Source: Spirodela intermedia (Eukaryota; Streptophyta; Magnoliopsida; Alismatales; Araceae). Taken from it: a stretch of 64,000 nucleotides of DNA. How positions within the stretch are numbered: the stretch's first letter is position 1; every line of letters starts with the position of its first letter. The notes under the pieces were generated by a model that was not told where the DNA came from, did not search any database, and saw only the letters and a program-made list of their open reading frames with translations. The stretch is taken from the NCBI GenBank assembly GCA_902729315.2, contig CACVBZ020000045.1, forward strand, positions 1-64,000, read 5' to 3'. Below are positions 1 to 9,041 of the stretch, piece by piece. Position numbers and translations under genes: made by a program.

Positions 1-18
1 ACCCTAAACCCTAAACCC
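1..18 (+). repeat. Telomere repeat block T0 (C-rich strand) at window start
   Basis: The window opens with two and a half units of CCCTAAA and then degenerates into the 5' leader of LINE copy 1. The C-rich strand reading 5' to 3' at the left edge is the orientation expected at the left end of a chromosome. Only this short stretch is present, so whether it continues into the true telomere cannot be seen here. Confidence 0.85.
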
Positions 19-23
19 AAACC

Positions 24-370
24 ATCGCCATTTGCTCAACTTTTTTCTCTCTCCTCGCGAGAGCTTCTCTCTCCTCACGATCAGCGAAATGGTGAGATCT
101 CCTTCGTGTGACCTCAGATCGCGCTGAAACCTTTTCCATTCGATTCGGAAGGCCGACAGCTATCGGTTTCGAGCTTTTACGCATCGAAAACGGTGGATTA
201 AAGCCTTTGTTTCGCAATTTCCTCATCGCGAAGGTAAACTACCGGAGTTTTCACTCCAAAGGTAATATCTTTCTATTGACTGGGTGAAATTTCATTATTT
301 TTAGTTCAATAGAATCGTATTTGCCTCGTTTACCATTCTCTCTTCTATATCATTTTTATTTGATGCTTAG
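24..370 (+). promoter_or_regulatory. 5' leader and likely internal promoter of LINE copy 1
   Basis: Non-coding leader of about 350 nt before ORF1. It opens with a pyrimidine-rich stretch containing the palindrome TCGCGA, followed by GATC-containing sequence and an AT-rich section just before the ORF. LINEs usually carry an internal Pol II promoter here; that role is inferred. The first bases match the outer leader module of copy 2 and the following bases match its inner module, so copy 1 looks like a version with one module lost. Confidence 0.5.
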
Positions 371-3142
371 ATGATGAGTAGTTCACAGATTTCATCGGGT
401 GACCTCCGTCGCCCAGATGAAAAATCGCCCGACGAATGCGAGCGAACAGGAGGCCGACACGTGGCAGTAACGGCCTCCTGTCTTCGCCTTCTCTCTCCGC
501 CGGTTGATGTAACCGAGGAGACGGCCGTAACCGAGGAGCTGAACGGTCGAACCACGGACGTCCGTGATTCGCCATCAGCTGGCGTCTTCCCGAGACCCGA
601 ATCGGAGGGGACAGCAGTTGACGCCGTCCACTCTCTCTTCGGGAACGAGGCGACGGCAGGCGAAGAGGCCCCCTCTGATCCAACCATTGATCGTATGATC
701 AATGGTCAGAATCAGCCGGCTATAAAGGCGTCAACAGCCGTTACCGAGGCACCGCCCTCGGACGGCCACGGCCATAACGCCGAACCAGATCCAACCGTTG
801 ATCTTGATATCAACGGAGGGGATCACGTGGCCATAAAGGCGCCGCAACTTTTTGCGATCGCCGATGCCTCGGCTGGGACGCTGGTGACGTCATCAACGTC
901 AGACACGGTGGACGTAGCGCCACCTGAGGTCGCTTTAGCCCAGGTCATGCCGGCCCAGCCCAGCGAGGCTGCGCTGGCTCAGGACGTACAGGCACAGGCC
1001 CAGGTGGCCCAGGCCCAGGCCCAGGTGGCCCAGGCCCAGGCCCAGGTGGCCCAGGCCCAAGCCCAGGTGACCCAGGCCAAGCCTGAACAGCCGGCTCAGG
1101 CTGCACCGGTCCAATCTCTTGCCCAGGCAAGGGGCAAGAGCCTGCGGCCCAAAAAGAAGATAGGACGCCGACTTTTACGTCCCCCCTCGGCTACGTCCTC
1201 TAAGCCTACCTCGAGTCAACAAATCGAACCAACTAGGATCCCAACACTAGTTGAGACACCTATATTGACCCCAAACGCATCCATTGGGCACACTATTACA
1301 CCTAGTGGGCTAGACTCTACTGTGCCCCATAGGCCAAACCCGACTATACCCACTAGACACCTATCATGGGCGCAACGAGTGTCTAACCCCTTTGTCCCCT
1401 CCACAGAGACTGTCACACCACAGGAACCGCTACGTCATGTACTATTCCCAATCTATGATACCACTGTCCCAGTGCGAAGCTATAGCGATGATGATGGGAG
1501 GAGGACAATAGCTTTTACTTATGAGGAGGTCTCCCAGATGGCAGCTGCATTCCAATATACCTTAGTTGGTCGTTTCACTACGAAACGACCAACCATAGGT
1601 GACATAGAGAAGATTTACATGGCACCTGGAAATTTTCAGGGCCGAGTCTCCATCGGAGCTCGAGATTATCGTAGCATATACATCCGCTTTGAGCTAGAAG
1701 CGGATTATCGCCGAGCATGGAGCCGACCCACTTGGAGAATGGGGGAGTCTACCCTCCATACCCACAGATGGACACCACAAAATGACATAGGGCACCAAGC
1801 ACATCAGTCTCATGTGGTTCCATTATGGGTGGGCTTCCCTGGCCTACCTGCCCATTTATTTACGCCAAAGGCACTTGAGTCTTTGGCAAATGCGGTGGGA
1901 ACATTCATATGCCTTGATCCAGGCGTAAAAATGTTCAACCGACCCGGATATGCACGAGTTTGTATAGAGGTGGACCTAATGGCTCCCCTCCAGAGGACTC
2001 TCGTTATACGTAGTGGAGATGATGAACTTTATCAGCCCATCATTTATGAGAGACTACCGTATTTCTGCACACACTGTGCGATCTTGGGCCACACTGTCAG
2101 CACATGCCGTCAGAAGGCATGTACACCACAGACGACCACACGAGCCTTTCTAGTACCGATCTCATATGACGATTACCTCGTCGAAATGAGAAAGGATGCT
2201 CAGAGTGCTCGTCATCCTCAGAGGTCGATTGCCCCTATGGCGGCTCCACCTTCCTTACCTCGGAAGGCACAGGAGAAGCCTAGCTCACTGATTGAGACAC
2301 AGCATACACGGCGAAAGCCGGCAGCTGGACGCCCTTCTTCCACCTACACAGGGGGGAAGAAAGGAACACGAGAGGCTACACCTTCCCCTTTGAGCAAGGG
2401 AAAGCAACCCCTAACCTCAAACACCTTCGAGGTCTTAGGGGCTTTAGATGAGAGAGACTTTGAGGGACCTGCACAAAGGGGAACTAGGCCTTCCAAAGGG
2501 CTAGCATCCTCCACTACGAGGGACTCACCTAGTCCAACCCCCCATACTAGATCCCCCCGGGTTATCCGACCCCCCATACTCACCCACCCCACTCCACCCA
2601 TTAGTGTCTCTCCACCACCCAGCTCCTCCCCGCCCATTCACTCGTCCCCACGTAGAAGGAGTCCTTCACCTCTTAGTCCCCACCGACCGAGGTCTACCCC
2701 TTTCTCTGAGGGTATAGGCTTGGGCCCTATCCATCCGCCTCAAATCCCCGTTGATGATCTATTAGGAGGGTCTACCCCCAGCATACTTCCTATTAGTACA
2801 TCTTACATAGCCCCCCATTCTGATTCTTATACCCTCCCCCCCTCTCCCCTATTACAACCGTCAGATCAGTTTCCTATACTTGATCCACCACCCGCTGATT
2901 CTAGGGAGAGCCCCGATAGAGGACAGTGCTTAACGAATCGTCAAGCACCACACCCATCCTCCTCATCTAGTGCTCATGATACTACGGGCCACACGACTAG
3001 TACCCATGAGGATGGTAGCTCTGAGACTGACATTGAGACTACCTACCCAGAGGAGGGATATCAGACGGAGGTTAGGACCACACGACTCACTAGACGCTCA
3101 CCTTACTCCACGAGATCTAGGACTCGTGGGGCCACTCACTAG
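371..3142 (+). CDS. LINE ORF1 protein, gag-like RNA-binding (copy 1, intact)
   Basis: A 923-residue protein expected to bind the element RNA and form the retrotransposition particle. An in-frame TAG directly precedes ATG 371, so the ORF cannot start earlier; a second ATG follows at once. Residues 1-200 are acidic and low in structure. Residues about 206-236 are four copies of the heptad QAQVAQA. A DUF4283-like domain covers about 375-545. A zinc knuckle follows with Cys566, Cys569, His574 and Cys579 (C-x2-C-x4-H-x4-C). The C-terminal third is rich in Pro, Ser and Arg. DUF4283 plus a CCHC knuckle is the usual layout of plant L1 ORF1 proteins. The stop codon TAG lies three bases before the ORF2 ATG, in the same frame. 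Confidence 0.88.
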   Translation: MMSSSQISSGDLRRPDEKSPDECERTGGRHVAVTASCLRLLSPPVDVTEETAVTEELNGRTTDVRDSPSAGVFPRPESEGTAVDAVHSLFGNEATAGEEAPSDPTIDRMINGQNQPAIKASTAVTEAPPSDGHGHNAEPDPTVDLDINGGDHVAIKAPQLFAIADASAGTLVTSSTSDTVDVAPPEVALAQVMPAQPSEAALAQDVQAQAQVAQAQAQVAQAQAQVAQAQAQVTQAKPEQPAQAAPVQSLAQARGKSLRPKKKIGRRLLRPPSATSSKPTSSQQIEPTRIPTLVETPILTPNASIGHTITPSGLDSTVPHRPNPTIPTRHLSWAQRVSNPFVPSTETVTPQEPLRHVLFPIYDTTVPVRSYSDDDGRRTIAFTYEEVSQMAAAFQYTLVGRFTTKRPTIGDIEKIYMAPGNFQGRVSIGARDYRSIYIRFELEADYRRAWSRPTWRMGESTLHTHRWTPQNDIGHQAHQSHVVPLWVGFPGLPAHLFTPKALESLANAVGTFICLDPGVKMFNRPGYARVCIEVDLMAPLQRTLVIRSGDDELYQPIIYERLPYFCTHCAILGHTVSTCRQKACTPQTTTRAFLVPISYDDYLVEMRKDAQSARHPQRSIAPMAAPPSLPRKAQEKPSSLIETQHTRRKPAAGRPSSTYTGGKKGTREATPSPLSKGKQPLTSNTFEVLGALDERDFEGPAQRGTRPSKGLASSTTRDSPSPTPHTRSPRVIRPPILTHPTPPISVSPPPSSSPPIHSSPRRRSPSPLSPHRPRSTPFSEGIGLGPIHPPQIPVDDLLGGSTPSILPISTSYIAPHSDSYTLPPSPLLQPSDQFPILDPPPADSRESPDRGQCLTNRQAPHPSSSSSAHDTTGHTTSTHEDGSSETDIETTYPEEGYQTEVRTTRLTRRSPYSTRSRTRGATH

Positions 3143-3145
3143 ATC

Positions 3146-6100
3146 ATGATACCTAGCATCATATGGAATTGTCGAGGTATAGGTAACCTCGAAACCCAAT
3201 TCTATATAGCTAGCCTTATCAGACAGTATCGACTAGGTATAGTAGGCCTCATTGAGCCTATGATATCATCAGATCGTATCCAACCCTTACTTAGGAGGTT
3301 AGGTATGGATCATTTTCACTCCAACCCCACGAATCATATTTGGATCTTTTGGACTAGACCATACTCTATGGAGTTGCTAGTCGAGGGACCCCAGCATATC
3401 ACTATGACGGCTCGAGATCTCACCCAAGAGTTCACCTTCTCGGTCATCTATGCATCACATAGATCCGAAGAAAGAGAAACTCTTTGGGCGGACCTAGTTC
3501 AATACGTGAGGGACTACCCTACACTAGTTGAGTCTCCTTGGTACCTAGCAGGTGACTTCAACTGTGTCCGTAATACTAGTGAACGTCAAGGTGGGCGAAT
3601 CCCTAGGGCCCGTAATATGGAGATGTTCAATGATTGTATTTTTCGATTAGCTCTTATTGAGCCACCTACATCAGGCAAGGCATGGACGTGGAGCAACAAT
3701 CGAGGGGACGCTTTGATTTATGAGCGTATCGATCGTTGTTTCATCAACAGCATCGCCATGATGCGACATCCCATATTAGTCACGATATTACCCCGTTATA
3801 GGTCAGATCACACCCCGATCCTTATACTCCCTAAACAGAGTATGAGCACCCACAGACCCCCCTTCAGATTTCAAACCATGTGGCTCCAACATGAAAACTT
3901 TCAGAGTTTCGTACGGAATCACTGGTACGGACAGATCTCAGATTCTCCTATGGAGAACCTTAGCTATAGGTTAAGGAATCTCAAACTCCACCTTAAATGG
4001 TGGAACCGACATATCTATGGGAATGTCCATACCCAAGTTGATGCATTGCAAAAAGAGTTAGCAGAAGTTGAAAGACTACTGCAAGCTAGATATTCAGATG
4101 CTGCTTGGGAAAGGAGGAGTAGAGTGAGTGACCAGCTTGATGAGGTTGTGCGACGACAGGAGTTATTCTATCTCCAGAAATCACGCATCCAGTGGTTACA
4201 AGAGGGTGATAGAAACACTCGTTTCTTTCATGTCTCGGTCGCTCATCGCTCACGTTCAGATTATACCTCTCTTTTAGAGACATATGATCATGACCTTTCT
4301 CGCATGCAGGAGGCAGGGGTTGAGTACTTTCGTACTCTCTTAACCTCTCAGCCGATTGAGATTTCTGATGATATGCTCACTTCGATCCCATCATTGGTCA
4401 CTCACCGTGAGAACTCTCTCATAACAGCCATACCCACGGGAGAAGAGATCAAGGAAGTAGTTTTCTCTATGAGCAGACATCGTGCACCCGGGCCAAATGG
4501 TTTCTCAGCTGATTTTTACATTTCATGTTGGGATATCGTTGGCACTGATCTCATCCAGGCCATCAAGGAAATCTTTCGTCGTAAAGTCTTTACACGAAGT
4601 TGGAAGGCCACCTTCCTTGCACTTATACCAAAGGTGACTACCCCAACCTCATTTAGAGACTTTCGACCTATCAGTTTGTGTAACGTGTGTTATAAAGTTG
4701 TATCTAAGATCGTTACACGTAGATTGAGTAGTTTCTTTGATAGACTTATATCTCCAGAACAATGTGGATTTGTCAAGGGACGGTACATTCACGATAACAT
4801 CATGCTAGTACATGAACTAGCACAGTCCCTTGGCCATGATTGTCGAGGCTCTAACATCATCATCAAATTAGACATGGAGAAGGCCTTTGATAGGATAGAG
4901 TGGAGTTTCCTCATTAAGGTTCTTAGATGCTTTGGGTTCACCGACGACTTCATTGACTTAGTCGATGCATGTGTTAGGGAGAATCATTTCTCTTTATTAG
5001 TGAACGGTAGCTCCACACCATTCTTCACGGCCACGAGAGGTCTACGACAGGGCGATCCACTATCACCCACCCTCTTCATCTTAGTTGAAGAAGTCCTCAG
5101 TCGATCCCTCACCCGAGCGATCAATCAAGGACTTATCCGACCATACTACTCGAAGAGGGGTTGCCCGATCATCTCACACTCCCTCTTTGCTGATGATGCG
5201 ATACTCTTCCTCAATGGAGGTGAGACATCCATTAGAGGGCTCATGAGTATTATCTCGAGGTATGAGCGAGCTGCAGGTCAACTCGTAAATGCCTCGAAGA
5301 GTAGTTTCATAGTAGCCCCTTCTACTCCCATAGGGACCATACGACGCATCCAGGGCCTAACAGGGTTCTCTCGTGGACACTTACCTTTTGACTATCTAGG
5401 ATGTCCTATCTTCCTCGGCCGTAGGCGCATACACTATTTTGACGCCCTAGTGGGCAAGTTAAGGAAGAAACTAGCAGGATGGAAGTTACAACTTCTATCC
5501 CCTGGAGGACGGATCCAGTTGATACGCCATGTCCTCATGAGCATACCATTACCTTTTGGCAGTCCATGAGGTACCAGACACCGTCTTACAGTCTATTAGA
5601 CGGATATGTACGTCCTTCCTTTGGGATGGACAACTTGAGGGACCTCGTCGTCAACGCCGAGTTTCTTGGGAGAAAGCATGTCGACCTACGGATGAGGGTG
5701 GCCTAGGTATTAGGCGCCCTCAAGATGTACTTAACATGCTTCAAAAGAAACTCATTTGGAGGATGAGGACCACACCATCGGTGCTAGGTACTTTTGTGTC
5801 AGCCAAATATGGTGAGTGGGCTCGACAGCCGGCTGACATCAAAGGAGTCAAATGATGGGTAGACTGGCAGCGACATTGGTTGGAGATGGTGCCTCTTATT
5901 CGTTGGCGAGTGGGGCGAGGCGAGATCAGTGCCTGGTACGACACTTGGCTAGAGGACACACCATTGGCCTGTTTTACCACTTTCACATCTTCTTGGCCTC
6001 GCTTGACGGTAGCCCAGCTTCTCCAAGGAGACACTCGTCTACTTATTGAGAGGCATGGACTACCGTCGGACTTGTTACCAGCCATCACCATGATTGAGAT

Positions 6101-7220
6101 GAGTTTTACTGAGGACCAACCCATCTGGACACTTACCATAGATGGCAGTTTCTCTTGTAGCTCCTCTTGGGAGCACTTTAGAAACCGCTCCCCAAAGACA
6201 TTTTGGGGAAATCTCATATGGCATCCGGCCATCACACCTCGTGTTTCGTTCTTCCTGTGGAAGTTCATGCACCGAGGACTACCCACCGACGATCGAGTGA
6301 TTGTCACCGATCAAGAGGTGGAAAGGAAATGTCATTGTTGCTCCATCACGACAGACGAAAGTATGGAACATTTATTTTTCCATAGTGATATCGCTGTCGA
6401 GTGTTGGCGTCAACTTCTAGCGAATTGGCTTCCAATGCTCTCGTACAGACCTACGAGACCACCACTAGAGGTCTTTAGGAGAGTCTTTGACTCACCGACG
6501 AGTGTCAAGGTTTGTCCTTTCATCCGTATCTCCATAGCATATATGTTATGGGAAATATGAAAGGGACGTAACTCATCTCGATATGCAGGCCAAGTGATGC
6601 GTGCCACAGAGATTATGAGGCACGTAACACAATGGCTTCGGAGTACTCATTCCTTAGTGCCAAATAAAACGAAACGCTCGCGTTCTGTTTGTGAGGCTTT
6701 TGGGCTTTGGGGACTCCATATCATACCTACACAGACCTGGACTACTGTCCGATCTATTAGATGGACACCACCGAGGGCTGGACAGTGGAAACTCAACGTC
6801 GACGGAGCATCTCAAGGCAACCCAGGATCATCTGGAGGAGGCGGTATCTTACGCGATAGTACAGGATGCATTCTCTTTGCCTTTTCGAACTTTTATAATA
6901 TACAAACTAATACTGTGGCAGAGGCTATGGCAATACGGGATGGTTTGCTTCTTTGTGAGAAGCAAAATATTACTAATATTGTCTTAGAATCTGATTCCAA
7001 AGTGTTAGTGGACATGTTACGTGCAGACTCTTGTCCTCATTGGAGGCTCAAGAATATCTGGGCAGACATCATGCGATGTCGAGGACGCATCACAACCATT
7101 ACGCATCAGTTCCGAGAAGGGAATCAGACAGCCGACACCCTTGCTACGCATGGAGTCAGATCGTGTCGGAGGACAGTCTTCTCTTTTTGGCAGGACATGC
7201 CAAGCCCGAGGTGCTCATAG
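3146..7220 (+). pseudogene. LINE ORF2 (endonuclease-RT-RNase H), copy 1, broken
   Basis: This is the same polyprotein as ORF2 of copy 2 but inactivated. The first 800 or so codons (3146 to about 5550) are open and carry the APE endonuclease and RT domains. A 2-nt loss near 5551 shifts the frame. In the following frame there are nonsense codons at 5853-5855 (CGA to TGA) and 6558-6560 (TGG to TGA), both transitions compatible with decay of methylated cytosine. A further small deletion near 7200 changes the C-terminus. The RNase H motifs are still readable in the 6594-7220 segment. The RT core itself is intact, so a truncated endonuclease-RT protein could still be made, but the zinc-binding and RNase H parts are cut off. 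Confidence 0.9.
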
Positions 7221-8436
7221 ACTTGAGCGACTCGACAACACGCAGGCCTCTCCACGACAGTGGCGTATTGCTTGGAGGAGATCAGGGGTGGTTACTATTG
7301 GCCGCTGAAGACCACAATGGAGATACATCGTACTCTACACAATCATTACTCTCCTCATAATCACATCACATCTACTATCTATCATGCTCAAGTAGTGAGG
7401 ACATAGAACTATCAGCATATGTTGGCATCGGCCCACTTTTGAACTATAGGTCTATAGCACATCAGACCTGCTAAACTAGTTGTGAATCGGCAACCTAGCA
7501 CCTCTCTCAAGATCTTATTAGTACCATCAGCCAGCTTGAACCCATGAGAAGGTAAAGATCTATATCCATAGGATTGACCCTCTCTCCTCTCTCTCTCTCT
7601 CGATTCTCTATTTCTTTCTCCCTCCCTTTCTCTCTCTAGGGAAAAAAAAAAAAAAAAAGACAGCCTACTTCTTTTCCCGGAATCACTAGCCCATCATAGA
7701 CAATTAGTGGAGGGTGAGGGAAAGGGCCCTAAAACCAAAAAAAAAAAAAAAAAAAAAAGGGCAACCTTTTTCCCTTCCCTTAATCACTAGCCTAATGTAC
7801 ACCAAATAATGGGCATTAGTGGAGGGTAAAAGAAGAGGCCCTCAAGGAGAGAGAAAGAAGAGAGAGAGAATAAGAGAAAAGAAAAGAGTTAGAACCAGAG
7901 ACCAAGTCATTCCTCGTGGGGTGAAAGGTCCCTTACCTACTTAGAGGAAGTACGGCAACTGATGATACTAACAAGATCTTGGCCAGAGGGATTAGGCGCG
8001 TGCAACACTAGCAAGGCAAGTTCATATTTGGGCTTATTGTCATGCTTCAGCATAGTTCTATCCTCCTCACTGCCCTAATCACTCTTTTCTCACCACTTTA
8101 TATCAATTTATTTATCTCTTAGAACCACTTACTGCAGCAAACTCTTGTCTTGCAGGAACATTGCATGGCGCACAACATGGAGCTCTCGTCCTACTCCTGT
8201 TGAGCAGATCTTCCAACTTTCATGAACTCAAAGGCTTTTTCAACCCAATGCAAATCAATCACCTTCCTCAAATATGATGAACGCCTTGGAGTCTATCTCC
8301 AGTATCATCACATCCCCTCTTCAAAAGAGGTCTTTCATTCTTCATGTCATCCTCGCCCCTTGTGCGAATGAGATCCCACTTATGTAACCTCGGAATGAGG
8401 TCAAACTTTTATCACTCAATCAAATTTCTTTTTCTT
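7221..8436 (+). other. 3' non-coding region of LINE copy 1 with internal A tracts
   Basis: About 1.2 kb between the ORF2 end and the A tail. It contains a CT-rich stretch (about 7578-7639) and two related blocks of about 100 nt. Each block starts with an A tract (about 7640-7658 and 7737-7758). Each then carries AATCACTAGCC, AGTGGAGGGT and a terminal CCCT in the same order. The two blocks are therefore a diverged tandem duplication. The last 700 nt are non-repetitive and end in a pyrimidine-rich run just before the tail. The same structure is present in copy 2. Confidence 0.7.
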
Positions 8437-8462
8437 AAAAAAAAAAAAAAAAAAAAAAAAAA

Positions 8463-8497
8463 CCCTAAACCCTAAACCCTAAACCCTAAACCCTAAA
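8463..8497 (+). repeat. Telomere repeat block T1, five perfect CCCTAAA
   Basis: Five perfect CCCTAAA units stand directly between the A tail of LINE copy 1 and the leader of LINE copy 2. The junction is A-tract then CCC, in phase with the AAACCC step of the repeat. Confidence 0.97.
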
Positions 8498-8500
8498 AAC

Positions 8501-9041
8501 CCCCTCCACCATCGCCATTTGCTCAACTTTCTGCCTCTCTCCTCGCGAGAGCTTCTCTCTCTCTCTTCAGCGCATGGTGAGATCTCCTTGCGTGTGGCAT
8601 CTATCTCTAAAGAATGTGCCTGAGAGGCACCAAAGTGCTTGGGCATGTGAAGTACCGCCTCCCGAGAAGTTCGGCCCAACTTCTCTTCTTACCGACCGCA
8701 TTTGCTCAACTTTTTTCTCTCTCCTCGCGAGAGCTTCTCTCTCCTCACGATCAGCGCAAATGGTGAGATCTCCTTCGTGTGACCTCAGATCGCGCTGAAA
8801 CCTTTTCCATTCGATTCGGAAGGCCGACAGCTATCGGTTTCGAGCTTTTACGCATCGAAAACGGTGGATTAAAGCCTTTGTTTCGCAATTTCCTCATCGC
8901 GAAGGTAAACTACCGGAGTTTTCACTCCAAAGGTAATATCTTTCTATTGACTGGGTGAAATTTCATTATTTTTAGTTCAATAGAATCGTATTTGCCTCGT
9001 TTACCATTCTCTCTTCTATATCATTTTTATTTGATGCTTAG
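8501..9041 (+). promoter_or_regulatory. Extended 5' leader of LINE copy 2 with duplicated module
   Basis: The leader holds two related modules. The motif ATTTGCTCAAC occurs at 8517 and again at 8700, 183 nt apart. Each is followed by the same pyrimidine-rich stretch with TCGCGA and then by ATGGTGAGATCTCC. The intervening 100 nt are unique. Copy 1 has only one such module, with its first bases like the outer one and the rest like the inner one. Repeated 5' monomers are known in some mammalian L1 promoters; a promoter role here is inference. Confidence 0.6.

Larger units (their letters stand above)
19..8462 (+). mobile_element. Full-length L1-type LINE, copy 1, between telomere repeats
   Basis: A complete non-LTR retrotransposon. 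It has a 5' leader (about 24-370), ORF1 (371-3142), ORF2 (from 3146, broken), a 3' region of about 1.2 kb and a 26-nt A tail (8437-8462). The tail runs directly into five perfect CCCTAAA units. Copy 2 (8498-17196) is almost identical along its whole length, roughly 1 percent different by eye. No ordinary target-site duplication can be recognised because both flanks are telomere repeat. The ORF2 domain order (APE, RT, zinc-binding, RNase H) places it in the plant L1 group. The close identity of the copies suggests recent activity, but ORF2 of this copy is damaged. Confidence 0.93.

Noticed and set aside
945-1130. Pro/Gly-rich minus-strand ORF opposite the ORF1 heptad array, and similar antisense ORFs at 367-702, 2344-2637, 4086-4283 and 5741-6307
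   Set aside because: They are shadows of the LINE reading frames; composition and position follow the sense codons.
8575-8690. Relation between the leader spacer of LINE copy 2 and the body of the 5S-headed retroposon
   Set aside because: Only short shared motifs (AGGCACC, GCATGTG); not enough to claim homology.
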